Made by a program: the position numbers and the translations under genes. This document shows positions 46,682 to 54,416 of a DNA stretch of 64,000 nt, one piece after another. Under the pieces are notes generated by a model that was not told the DNA's origin, did not search any database, and was given only the letters and a program-made list of their open reading frames with translations. The stretch is from Prevotella sp. (GTDB taxonomy: Bacteria; Bacteroidota; Bacteroidia; Bacteroidales; Bacteroidaceae), in NCBI GenBank assembly GCA_017618275.1, contig JAFZUS010000003.1:19566-83565 (forward strand), in the 5' to 3' direction. Every line of letters starts with the position of its first letter. Position 1 is the first letter of the stretch.

Positions 46682-47230
46682 TTAGTTCCAGGCACGAAGG
46701 AGGAGGCCGTCGAAGGCAGCCATATAGGCAGCAAGTTGGACACCTTCTTTACCACTGGTAATCACCCCATTATTGACATCGTATATGCGCCCGCACTTGG
46801 CACAGCCGAGTTGCAGACCGTTTTTCATCCAGGTAAGAGGGTAGTTTGTGTCGCTATACTCCTTCAGGCAGTTGGGACACTGACCATCATAGGCTACCAG
46901 ACGATTCTCATAACTGGAGGTACCGATGATGATACAGTTGTTAGCGCCGAGGGCATATGATATCTGACTTTCTTTCTCCGTGCGGAGGAGGATTTCTTCT
47001 TTGGAACCATCATAGTTGCGGGTGGTCTTCAACCGGCGCACACCTCCGTACATATCACTCTCGATCTTACAGAAATGCCCGGGATTACCGAGAATGCCCG
47101 TCAACTGACAAGGCAAGGGATGGAGAGAGGTGTCGAAGATAAAGTAACAGCGGTAACTGTGGGAGATGGTTTCTTCCACCTGGCATCCGATGAATAGGGC
47201 ACAGAGACAAAAAAAGAGCAGGCGTTTCAT
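46682..47230 (-). CDS. Rieske-like lipoprotein with four-cysteine site
   Basis: 182 residues. The signal ends in LFIGC, a lipobox. The C-terminal part resembles the Rieske fold (VAYDGQCPNC ... LGCAKCGRIYDVNNG ... GVQLAAY), but both metal pairs are CxxC instead of the Rieske CxH and CxxH. It would bind zinc or a rubredoxin-type iron rather than a 2Fe-2S cluster. It overlaps argH by 4 bases, so it is the last gene of a pyrE-SRPBCC-argH operon. Function unknown. Confidence 0.6.
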   Translation of the reverse strand: MKRLLFFCLCALFIGCQVEETISHSYRCYFIFDTSLHPLPCQLTGILGNPGHFCKIESDMYGGVRRLKTTRNYDGSKEEILLRTEKESQISYALGANNCIIIGTSSYENRLVAYDGQCPNCLKEYSDTNYPLTWMKNGLQLGCAKCGRIYDVNNGVITSGKEGVQLAAYMAAFDGLLLRAWN

Positions 47231-48558
47231 TTGAGTAAGTTGTTTTCTGCCGACACCATCCGTTCGAAATGGAAACCATCGAGCGTCTGCTGCATCAGGG
47301 CTTGGATCTGGTCGTTACAGAGATTGCCGATGCTACCCTCGTGGGTATGGTGGATATCGCGACTGGCCTTGAAGGTTCCTGCCTCGATATCGAGCCCCAC
47401 CTTCTTGTAAGCATCACGGAAGGGCATCCCGTTGGCAGCCAGACGGTTCACTTCCTCGACGCTGAACATCGGGTCGTACATCGGGTTGTCGAGGATATGC
47501 TCGTTCACCTCTATCTTATTGATAATGTAGGCAGCCATTTGCAGGCAGTCCTTCAATTCGCCAAAGGCTGGCAGGAAGACTTCCTTGATGATCTGCAGGT
47601 CGCGGAAATAGCCTACAGGCAGGTTGTTCATGATAAGTGTCACCTGCTGTGGCAGACTCTGTAACTTATTGCATTTAGCACGAATCAACTCAAACACATC
47701 AGGGTTTTTCTTGTGGGGCATGATGCTGGAGCCTGTGGTACACTCCTTCGGCAACTTCACGAATGAGAAGTTCTGTGAGTTGAACAGGCAGGCATCAAAG
47801 GCCATCTTGGCGATGGTGCCAGCAATGGTGGCAATGGCAAAGCCCACGTTGCGCTCCATCTTACCACGTCCCATCTGGGCATAGACCACGTTGTAGTCCA
47901 TTGAGTCGAAGCCCAACAACTCCGTAGTCATCGTACGGTTCAAGGGGAAACTGGAGCCATAGCCAGCAGCCGACCCGAGGGGGTTGCGGTTGGTCATCTT
48001 ATAGGCGGCCTGGAGGAAGAGCATATCGTCTGTCAGACTCTCGGCATAGGCACCAAACCAGAGTCCGAAACTCGAAGGCATAGCAATCTGCAGATGGGTA
48101 TAGCCAGGCATCAGCACATCCTTATACTGGTTGCTCTTCTGGATGAGTTCGTCGAAGAGAATCTTCACCTCGTCGGCAATCTCTTTGAGTTCATGACGGG
48201 TGAAGAGTTTGAGGTCTACGAGCACCTGGTCGTTGCGCGAACGGCCTGAGTGGATCTTCTTGCCCATATCACCCAGTTTACGAGTGAGCAGCATCTCCAC
48301 CTGCGAATGCACATCCTCCACATCGTCCTCTATCACGAACTCGCCACGCTCCGCCAAGTGGTAGATGTTCTTCAACTCTGCCAGTAACTGCGTCAGTTCG
48401 TCTTTTTCCAACAGTCCGATGCTTTCAAGCATGGTGATGTGGGCCATCGAACCCAGCACGTCGTACTTGGCCAGATAGAGGTCCATCTCACGGTCTCTAC
48501 CAACGGTGAACCGCTCTATCTCCTTGTTGATCTCAAAGTTCTTTTCCCAAAGTTTCAT
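47227..48558 (-). CDS. argH: Argininosuccinate lyase
   Basis: 443 residues. It splits argininosuccinate into arginine and fumarate. The signature SSIMPHKKNP is present, and HSGRSRNDQV carries conserved catalytic residues of the fumarase/aspartase superfamily. Normal length. The gene is in a reverse-strand series with pyrE and the SRPBCC gene. The gap to the SRPBCC gene is a CCTAGG array. Confidence 0.95.
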   Translation of the reverse strand: MKLWEKNFEINKEIERFTVGRDREMDLYLAKYDVLGSMAHITMLESIGLLEKDELTQLLAELKNIYHLAERGEFVIEDDVEDVHSQVEMLLTRKLGDMGKKIHSGRSRNDQVLVDLKLFTRHELKEIADEVKILFDELIQKSNQYKDVLMPGYTHLQIAMPSSFGLWFGAYAESLTDDMLFLQAAYKMTNRNPLGSAAGYGSSFPLNRTMTTELLGFDSMDYNVVYAQMGRGKMERNVGFAIATIAGTIAKMAFDACLFNSQNFSFVKLPKECTTGSSIMPHKKNPDVFELIRAKCNKLQSLPQQVTLIMNNLPVGYFRDLQIIKEVFLPAFGELKDCLQMAAYIINKIEVNEHILDNPMYDPMFSVEEVNRLAANGMPFRDAYKKVGLDIEAGTFKASRDIHHTHEGSIGNLCNDQIQALMQQTLDGFHFERMVSAENNLLK

Positions 48559-48570
48559 GTTGTATTGGTT

Positions 48571-48606
48571 TTTAGGAATTCCTAGGATAGCCTAGGAAAT
48601 CCTAGG
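48571..48606. repeat. 10-bp CCTAGG array (four units)
   Basis: TTTAGG at 48571 and CCTAGG at 48581, 48591 and 48601, exactly 10 bases apart. The stop codon of the SRPBCC gene (CTA, TAG on the minus strand, at 48602-48604) is inside the last unit. Confidence 0.85.
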
Positions 48607-49033
48607 TATACTGTATTTGTGCTAAGGCATCAGCGATTTTCTCAACGCCGTCTTGCAAGGGCTTTTCAAGCATACCCTTGATGAAGGGGTTGAGTTCTGC
48701 CTTCACCGTCACCTTCATCTTTGAGTTATTCTCGTCGACAGGCAGCACTTGAATCCATACGTTGAAGGGCACGGGCGACTGCACCGTCTCGAACTTCACG
48801 CACTTCGGTTCCTCACGCTCACAGATACGGAGTTTCAGTTCACCCACGGGAGCCACGTTGAGGCTGACGGTATCCTCGTCATATTTGAAGTCATTGACCT
48901 TGTCCTCTGGCACACGATCCTGCACCTTCTCCAGATTGCGTAGGTCGCTGATATTCCTGTATACTGCTTCTTGTGGGTAGGGAATCTGCTTCACACTACT
49001 CTCGAACTTGCTTTCACTTCCGAATAAACCCAT
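48602..49033 (-). CDS. SRPBCC-family small protein
   Basis: 143 residues with no signal peptide. The pattern is that of a START-like (polyketide cyclase/SRPBCC) fold: FESSVKQIPYPQEAVYRNISDLRNLEKVQDRVP, then alternating strands and a long C-terminal helix (LEKPLQDGVEKIADALAQIQ). It probably binds a hydrophobic ligand. No catalytic site. It lies between pyrE and argH on the same strand. Confidence 0.7.
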   Translation of the reverse strand: MGLFGSESKFESSVKQIPYPQEAVYRNISDLRNLEKVQDRVPEDKVNDFKYDEDTVSLNVAPVGELKLRICEREEPKCVKFETVQSPVPFNVWIQVLPVDENNSKMKVTVKAELNPFIKGMLEKPLQDGVEKIADALAQIQYT

Positions 49034-49058
49034 ATTTACCTTTTACTTTTTTACCTTT

Positions 49059-49688
49059 TTACTTTTTCCAAGTCTCAGGGCTCTTGCGCCATTCAGCGAG
49101 CACAGCCTTTTCCTCTTCCTTGATATAACCGGTCTTGGCGGCTTCCTCAACCACATGTTCATAGTCGGTGAGGGTGATCAGTTTCACACCAGCCTCAGCA
49201 AATGCCTGCTCAGCAACGGGGAAGCCGTAGGTGAACGAGGCCACCATGCCTACCACCTCTACGCCATATTCACGCAGGGCAGCCACAGCCTTCAGCGAAG
49301 AACCGCCAGTAGAGATCAGATCCTCTACCACCACGACCTTCGCACCTTTCTTGATCTCGCCCTCAATCTGGTTGCCCATACCGTGATCTTTCGGCTTCGG
49401 ACGGACATACGAGAAGGGCAAACCCAACTGATCTGCCACAAGCGCCCCCTGGGCGATGGCTCCTGTAGCCACACCTGCCACAGCCTCAGCCTCAGGGAAA
49501 TTCTCCTGGATGGCGTGACAGAGTTCGAGTTTTACAAACGAACGCACGTCAAGAAACGACAGCGTCTTGCGGTTGTCGGTATAGATAGGTGACTTCCAGC
49601 CTGAGGCCCATGTAAACGGGTCGTTGGGCTGCAACTTGATGGCCTTGATGTCCATCAGTTTTCTGGCTAATTGATTCTTGATATTCAT
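49059..49688 (-). CDS. pyrE: Orotate phosphoribosyltransferase
   Basis: 209 residues. It joins orotate to PRPP giving OMP in pyrimidine synthesis. The PRPP motif VVVVEDLISTGGSS is clear, and FTWASGWKSPIYTDNRKTL matches PyrE. The end of the gene (WKK and stop) lies in a short T/AC repeat (49035-49068) which also fills the gap to the SRPBCC gene. A TACCTTTG -7 element on this strand is at 49710-49717. Confidence 0.93.
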   Translation of the reverse strand: MNIKNQLARKLMDIKAIKLQPNDPFTWASGWKSPIYTDNRKTLSFLDVRSFVKLELCHAIQENFPEAEAVAGVATGAIAQGALVADQLGLPFSYVRPKPKDHGMGNQIEGEIKKGAKVVVVEDLISTGGSSLKAVAALREYGVEVVGMVASFTYGFPVAEQAFAEAGVKLITLTDYEHVVEEAAKTGYIKEEEKAVLAEWRKSPETWKK

Positions 49689-49709
49689 ACCTTATAATAT
49701 ATTTGGGTG

Positions 49710-49740
49710 CAAAGGTACAACTTTTTTTCGTAACACCAAG
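49710..49740 (-). promoter_or_regulatory. pyrE promoter
   Basis: TACCTTTG on the minus strand (plus 49710-49717) with CTTG (plus 49737-49740) 19 bases away. The -33 element departs from TTTG. Confidence 0.55.
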
Positions 49741-49768
49741 CCATCCGCCCCCAAAAGTTTACAATAAC

Positions 49769-49815
49769 GGAGCCGTCAAGTGCCTGCAACTGCCCTCGCA
49801 CCACCTGACGGCTCC
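49769..49815. other. Hairpin in the pyrE/HTH gene gap, possible small RNA or terminator
   Basis: A 14-base arm at 49769-49782 pairs with 49802-49815 with one mismatch, 19-base loop. A minus-strand -7-like TATCTTTG lies at 49872-49879, so a short leftward transcript ending near this hairpin is possible. The rest of the 346-base gap (49689-50034) holds the two flanking promoters and the element at 49917-49988. Confidence 0.4.
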
Positions 49816-49916
49816 ATTTGTCAGATTCAAACTTATCGGATTAACACTACTGATTGATAAGTACGTCGCTGCAAAGATACAACAGATTTTTTCTTGCTGC
49901 AATAGGGACAAGAAGG

Positions 49917-49988
49917 TTGACACACTTGGAATACGGAAAGGGCTGAGTGTTAGACGGTTGTTTTTATCCCAGCACTATTGTTGACACA
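49917..49988 (+). repeat. Bipartite TTGACACA element, copy A
   Basis: TTGACACA at 49917 and 49981 (64 bases apart) flank a core that includes TTAGACGGTTGTTTTT. A second copy (51435-51507) shares the layout. It ends 7 bases before the -33 element of the downstream gene. Confidence 0.6.
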
Positions 49989-49995
49989 AAGAGAA

Positions 49996-50027
49996 TTTGG
50001 AATTACGGAAAAAAATATATACCTTTG
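49996..50027 (+). promoter_or_regulatory. Promoter of the HTH lipoprotein gene
   Basis: TTTG at 49996-49999, 20-base spacer, TACCTTTG at 50020-50027, followed 7 bases later by the ATG. Confidence 0.75.
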
Positions 50028-50034
50028 CACCCGA

Positions 50035-50928
50035 ATGAAGCAACTTGTAGTCCTTTTGCTGAGTGCACTCTGTCTGATGACTGCCTGTCAGACAAGTGAA
50101 AAGCCATCTTCCCTTTCCATATCGGAAGAGGACAAGGATAGTGCGACTGTCTATCAGGAGTGGGCCTATCAGGAGATGTTCAGCGACTCTCTTTCGAAAG
50201 CAGAGACCTACGCCTATCGTGCTTTCATGTTGAGCAATGACTCAACACTCGAAATTGGTGCCCTCTCCCTGCTCTGTTACATCTATTATCGGGAAGGCAA
50301 ACAAGAGGAACTGCAACTGTTGATGCAAAGCATCTCCCCTGATGTGTATGTGAATGTGATGGATGTGCAGTTGCAGGTGGAGCAACAGAAGGCGACACGA
50401 CAGCAACAGCCTTATCTCTTTGCTATCCTGATACTCCTGTTGTTGCTTGGAGGCCTTGGGTTCTGGTATTTCTATCGCACGAAATCGCTCAGTCGTCTGT
50501 ATCAACAGCGTATCAGCACTGTCAGACAGGAACTGAAGGAGGAGTTATTGCGTCTGTCTGAAACATCTTCGTCTGTGGATACGGAAGAAGAAAGTCACCA
50601 GCAGATACAAATCGGTGAAACCAAGATGGGTATTGATGTACTATTTGCCATCATCAACGACCAGAACATCAGTCAGATGGGCAAACTGGAGGAGCAGGCT
50701 GTGCTCAAGACCCTCCCGATGGTTGATGCCGCTCTTGCTAATACTCTTAGCAAAGCCTCCTCTGCCCTCACCCCCAAGGAAACGTTCTTCTGCATCATGG
50801 AGTATTTTGGCAAGACCGACAAACAAAAAGCCCACTCTTTCTGTTGCTCGGAACAAGCCATTCGCAGCACAAAGAGCAGACTCAACAAGAAAATTGATAT
50901 TGCTATCCTCCGTACTAATGAAGCCTGA
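50035..50928 (+). CDS. Membrane-spanning lipoprotein with C-terminal LuxR-like HTH
   Basis: 297 residues. The signal ends in LMTAC, a possible lipobox at Cys18, then a region with TPR-like helices (YQEWAYQEMFSDSLSKAETYAYRAFML). A membrane helix spans about 123-146 (LLLLLGGLGFWYFY), then a coiled coil, and the C-terminus (LTPKETFFCIMEYF, SEQAIRSTKSRLNKK) resembles a LuxR-type helix-turn-helix. The N-terminal half would be outside and the DNA-binding part in the cytoplasm, like a one-component membrane regulator. No close family was recognised. It ends 14 bases inside the convergent TonB-domain gene. Start at 50035 was set by the promoter. Confidence 0.65.
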   Translation: MKQLVVLLLSALCLMTACQTSEKPSSLSISEEDKDSATVYQEWAYQEMFSDSLSKAETYAYRAFMLSNDSTLEIGALSLLCYIYYREGKQEELQLLMQSISPDVYVNVMDVQLQVEQQKATRQQQPYLFAILILLLLLGGLGFWYFYRTKSLSRLYQQRISTVRQELKEELLRLSETSSSVDTEEESHQQIQIGETKMGIDVLFAIINDQNISQMGKLEEQAVLKTLPMVDAALANTLSKASSALTPKETFFCIMEYFGKTDKQKAHSFCCSEQAIRSTKSRLNKKIDIAILRTNEA

Positions 50929-51361
50929 AATCAACAGGCATCGTATATTTTACATCGACATTCTTCCCATATATTCTTCCTGGAATCCATTGAGGCATTT
51001 TCCTGACAACACGAAGTGCCTCTTTGTCTAATGCAGGATCCACGCCTCTGACCACTTTTGCGTGTGAAATCTTACCGGTCTTTTCCACCACAAAAGTAAC
51101 GACCACTCGTCCCTGAATACCCCTGTCTTGTAGAGATTTGGGGTATCGCCTGTTTTTCTCTATAAACTCCTTTAGTTTCTCAAATCCACCAGGAAACTGA
51201 GGCATTTGATCCGCAACATCATACACTCTGTCTTCATCCACGTAATCAGGACGATATGGAATGGTAAAAGTTTGAGTTTGCGCCATCATTTCTGGCTCAT
51301 AACAGGCAAGTACGATAAACAGACTTACCAACACCTTGCAAATAGATTTTCCTTTTGTCAT
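50915..51361 (-). CDS. Secreted TonB C-terminal domain protein
   Basis: 148 residues from MTKGKS. A signal peptide (VLVSLFIVLACYEPEMMAQ), then MPQFPGGFEKLKEFIEKNRRYPKSLQDRGIQGRVVVTFVVEKTG, the usual TonB C-terminal pattern. There is no separate membrane helix and no proline-rich spacer, so it is not a true TonB; such stand-alone domains are common in Bacteroidetes and of unclear role. It is convergent with, and overlaps by 14 bases, the HTH lipoprotein gene. A longer frame starting at 51475 lies upstream of the promoter and is rejected. Confidence 0.8.
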   Translation of the reverse strand: MTKGKSICKVLVSLFIVLACYEPEMMAQTQTFTIPYRPDYVDEDRVYDVADQMPQFPGGFEKLKEFIEKNRRYPKSLQDRGIQGRVVVTFVVEKTGKISHAKVVRGVDPALDKEALRVVRKMPQWIPGRIYGKNVDVKYTMPVDFRLH

Positions 51362-51389
51362 AATCGTTTTGTTTTTAAGTTTACAACCG

Positions 51390-51421
51390 CAAAGATACAA
51401 AACAAAAAACCTCTTGTCAAG
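51390..51421 (-). promoter_or_regulatory. Promoter of the TonB-domain gene, with palindrome
   Basis: TATCTTTG on the minus strand (plus 51390-51397). The -33 place is taken by a CCTCTTG-T-CAAGAGG palindrome (51410-51424), which could be an operator. Confidence 0.5.
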
Positions 51422-51434
51422 AGGCCACGAGATA

Positions 51435-51507
51435 TTGACACATTTCAAAGGCGCAACTCGCTGACTAATAGACAATTGTTTTTTTTCTGAAAGACCTTAT
51501 TGACACA
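51435..51507 (+). repeat. Bipartite TTGACACA element, copy B
   Basis: TTGACACA at 51435 and 51500 (65 bases apart) flank a core with ATAGACAATTGTTTTT. It matches copy A at 49917 in spacing and core. Confidence 0.6.
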
Positions 51508-51539
51508 CAAGCCATCAAATAGAATTTTATATTTCAGGT

Positions 51540-51610
51540 CCTGCAACGTATATTGCAAAGCCTGCAACGTACATTTCACGTCCTGCAACGTACATTTCAC
51601 GTCCTGCAAT
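51540..51610. repeat. 21-bp CCTGCAACGTA tandem repeat
   Basis: CCTGCAACGTA starts at 51540, 51561 and 51582, with a partial CCTGCAAT at 51603: a 21-base period. Units two and three are identical. It has no spacer/repeat division and is not a CRISPR array. Confidence 0.75.
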
Positions 51611-51631
51611 TTAAATTAATGCCTATATTGA

Positions 51632-52333
51632 TCAGTTTTTGGCGAGGCCGAGGGAGAGGACGCTGATACGGATATCACCAGCCTTGCAGAGTTCTTTGGC
51701 GCAGGCAATGACGGTGGCTCCTGTAGTAACGACATCATCAACGATCAGTAGATGCTTGCCTTGAATAATGGTAGTATCCTTCAGTTCAAAGACCTGCTCC
51801 ACGTTTTCGTTGCGCTCCCAACGGCCAAGACTGGTTTGGCTGCCCTCGAAGACAGTACGTCTCACCACCTTATTATATATAGGAAGGCCCGTGATCTCGC
51901 TGATGCCCTTAGCCAGTTCGTGGCTCTGGTTATAGCCTCGCTGTCGTTCACGTTTCTTGGCAAGGGGAACAGGTATGATACCGTCGATACCCTCGAAGAA
52001 ATCACCTGTTTGCAGTTCACGGGCCATCAGGCGACCCATCACCTCGCCAATCTCCGGGTGGTTCTTGTATTTCAGTTCGTAGAGGATGTTGGCTGTCTCC
52101 GCATGGGGCTCATAATAGATCAGGGCAGTCGCTCGTTCTATGGGAATCTGACCCCAGAACATCTTTGCCATGATATTCTCGTAAGGATCCTGTTGGAAAC
52201 CCGTACGAGGCAGGTGCAGGTTGCACTTGCTGCAGATGACTTCCTCAGAAACAGAGAGCCGACAGCCACAGACGACACAATGACGGGGAGAGATGAGGTC
52301 GAGCAGACTGCTCCAGAAACTAATCGGTTTCAT
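51632..52333 (-). CDS. comF: ComF-family phosphoribosyltransferase
   Basis: 233 residues. N-terminal four-cysteine zinc finger (CVVCGCRL...ICSKC) and a phosphoribosyltransferase motif near the end (LLIVDDVVTTGATV). ComF proteins serve DNA uptake or nucleotide handling. It overlaps recX by 14 bases in a trmO-prmC-recX-comF operon. Confidence 0.85.
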   Translation of the reverse strand: MKPISFWSSLLDLISPRHCVVCGCRLSVSEEVICSKCNLHLPRTGFQQDPYENIMAKMFWGQIPIERATALIYYEPHAETANILYELKYKNHPEIGEVMGRLMARELQTGDFFEGIDGIIPVPLAKKRERQRGYNQSHELAKGISEITGLPIYNKVVRRTVFEGSQTSLGRWERNENVEQVFELKDTTIIQGKHLLIVDDVVTTGATVIACAKELCKAGDIRISVLSLGLAKN

Positions 52334-52811
52334 CGTCGGAAATCATATCTTCATCCACATCGAGGCATTGGCGGATGATATCGTAAGTAAAACCTCGTCC
52401 GAGGGCAAAGCAAACCAACTTCTGGGTGAGTTCATAGTCGCTTTGAGCCTTGATGCTTTTGCGCTTTTGGGCCAAGAGGGGTTTTAGCACGTTTAGATAT
52501 TCTTCATCATCGATTTCGTCGAGCACTCGCTGTTGGATATCGTCATTGATACGTTTCATCCAAAGCCCTTGCTGCACCTTCCGCCGCCCCCACTTGTTGT
52601 AGCGAATCTTGTCCTTTACAAAGGCTCGTGCATAGCGCTCATCGTCGATATAGCGCTCTTTGACGAGACGGGCAATGACTCGATCCTGAGCCTCTAGAGC
52701 CATTCCCCAGCGTTTCATTTTGTCGCGCATCTCCTGCTGGCAGTGTTCTGCCTGAGCACAGAGGGCTGCTAATTGCAGGTAGGCCTCTTGTTCTGTGGTT
52801 TCTTTTTTCAT
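52320..52811 (-). CDS. recX: RecX family protein
   Basis: 163 residues, helical, with RecX repeats (YIDDERYARAFVKDKIRYNKWGRRKVQQGLWMK and the C-terminal GRGFTYDIIRQCLD). It would modulate RecA. It overlaps comF and, by 4 bases, prmC, so translation is coupled. Confidence 0.86.
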   Translation of the reverse strand: MKKETTEQEAYLQLAALCAQAEHCQQEMRDKMKRWGMALEAQDRVIARLVKERYIDDERYARAFVKDKIRYNKWGRRKVQQGLWMKRINDDIQQRVLDEIDDEEYLNVLKPLLAQKRKSIKAQSDYELTQKLVCFALGRGFTYDIIRQCLDVDEDMISDDETD

Positions 52812-53653
52812 ATCTTAGTGACTTTAAGGAATCGTTGTTTGCCAAACTGGTCCTGTCGCATCTCGATCTCTGAGAAACCAAGACGACACAAATAGTGGCT
52901 GACATCGTCGGCTGTCAGCGGATTCAGTTCGAAATAGAGTGCTCCACCCTGTTTGAGATTCTGCCAGGCGTAGTCTCCGATACGCTGGTAGAAGATGATG
53001 GGCTGGTTGTCTGGCGTAAAAAGAGCCTGATGAGGTTCGTAGTCGAGCACATTTTTCGCCATTTCATCGCTTTCTTTCGGTTGGATATAGGGTGGATTGC
53101 TGACGATGAGGTCATAACAGGAGTCAGGCATCAGGAGATTGGAATCAAGAGAAATGTGAAGGATGTCGTGGTGCTCAAAGCGTACATCAGCACCAAGGGC
53201 TTGGGCATTTTTCTGGGCGATTCGCAAGGCTTCGTCGGAGATATCCCAGGCTGTCACTTCTGCCTTGGGCATCTCCAATGCCAGCGTCACAGCAATGCAA
53301 CCGCTCCCCGTCCCGATATCGAGAATGTAGGTTCTGTCTCCCGACTCTTCAACAATCCAACGACAGAGTTCTTCTGTTTCTGGCCTTGGGATCAATACCC
53401 CAGGCTCTACATGAAACTGCCGTCCGCAGAAATCGGCTACACCTATCACATATTGCACAGGCTCTCCCTTTTCGAGTCTTTGTATGATTGCTTCCAGATC
53501 ATTTTGGTCGTCGTCGGACAATGCCTTGTCACAAAGGATATCTGCCATCGATAATCCGAAACGTACTTCAAGCACCCAACGGACAATGGCTTTTGCCTCG
53601 CTGGTCTCATAGAGCGGTGTCAGTCTGTGCCAAAGCGTTTCGTAATCCATCAT
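52808..53653 (-). CDS. prmC: Peptide chain release factor N5-glutamine methyltransferase
   Basis: About 281 residues. It methylates the GGQ glutamine of release factors. The SAM-binding motif ILDIGTGSGCIAVTLA and the NPPY motif (VSNPPYIQP) are present. The start at 53653 forms a TGATG overlap with the stop of trmO, favouring it over the ATG nine bases upstream. Confidence 0.93.
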   Translation of the reverse strand: MMDYETLWHRLTPLYETSEAKAIVRWVLEVRFGLSMADILCDKALSDDDQNDLEAIIQRLEKGEPVQYVIGVADFCGRQFHVEPGVLIPRPETEELCRWIVEESGDRTYILDIGTGSGCIAVTLALEMPKAEVTAWDISDEALRIAQKNAQALGADVRFEHHDILHISLDSNLLMPDSCYDLIVSNPPYIQPKESDEMAKNVLDYEPHQALFTPDNQPIIFYQRIGDYAWQNLKQGGALYFELNPLTADDVSHYLCRLGFSEIEMRQDQFGKQRFLKVTKI

Positions 53654-54321
53654 CAAATACATTCTACAACAGTCAACACTTTCCCAACGACCTTGAAACG
53701 GACATCATAGCCTCCATAAGGCATTCCGTAGACACGTTCTGGGTCTTCCTGATAATGAGGACGGGGGTCGAGAGCAAGTATCTTTCTCAAAAAGGCCATT
53801 TCATCGGCAGAAAACAACTTAGAGACTACCTCTGGAATCACCACCTCCAACTCCTGCCAATCGGACTCATCCACAAAACCGCTACGGGCCTCCGGATGGC
53901 TGTCTGCGTAGGTGACGTAGGGTTTGATATCGTAGATGGGTGTGCCGTCCATCAGGTCTGCTCCTTTCACGTAGATGACTGGTCCCAGTTTCTTGTCTTC
54001 CTCGATTCTGTCGATTCGGACACAGGAAAGTCCAAGATTATTAGGACGAAAGGGAGAACGGGTGGCAAAGACGCCCATCCGTTTGTTGCCTCCTAATCTT
54101 GGAGGACGAACTGTCAAACTCTCAGATGGGGCATTGGCAGAAAACTCCCAGATCAGCCACAGATAGTCAAAGTCCTCTAATCCTCTAATGGCCTCCATCT
54201 TTCGGTAAGCAGGTTCAAAGACAATACTACCCGTCAGTTCACTGACGAGTCCGCTCTGTCGTGGGATGCCGAACTTCGACTTCATCGGTGAGCGGAAATG
54301 GGCTATCGGACGTATCTCCAT
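53653..54321 (-). CDS. trmO: tRNA N6-threonylcarbamoyladenosine methyltransferase TrmO
   Basis: 222 residues from MEIRPIAHF. TsaA/TrmO fold: FRSPMKSKFGIPRQSG, FEFSANAP-like FEFS core (WLIWEFSANAP) and RSPFRPNNLGLS. It methylates t6A at position 37 of tRNA. A -7 element (TACCTTTG) is on this strand at 54336-54343. First gene of the trmO-prmC-recX-comF operon. Confidence 0.9.
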   Translation of the reverse strand: MEIRPIAHFRSPMKSKFGIPRQSGLVSELTGSIVFEPAYRKMEAIRGLEDFDYLWLIWEFSANAPSESLTVRPPRLGGNKRMGVFATRSPFRPNNLGLSCVRIDRIEEDKKLGPVIYVKGADLMDGTPIYDIKPYVTYADSHPEARSGFVDESDWQELEVVIPEVVSKLFSADEMAFLRKILALDPRPHYQEDPERVYGMPYGGYDVRFKVVGKVLTVVECI

Positions 54322-54362
54322 CTGTGTTTCTGTTGCAAAGGTAAACAAAAAAGTTGAGATTA

Positions 54363-54394
54363 TTTGCAGATATGGGGGAAAATGATTATTTTTG
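54363..54394 (+). promoter_or_regulatory. ribD promoter
   Basis: TTTG at 54363-54366 and TATTTTTG at 54387-54394 with a 20-base spacer. It is back-to-back with the trmO promoter. Confidence 0.65.
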
Positions 54395-54416
54395 CAAAGT
54401 TAAAACGGATGAATGT

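Noticed and set aside
49917-51507. The two TTGACACA elements as ends of an insertion sequence
   Set aside because: No transposase between them, no inverted ends and no differing target duplication; both are promoter-linked.
51540-51610. 21-bp repeat as a CRISPR array
   Set aside because: Units are directly adjacent, with no spacers, and no cas gene is near.
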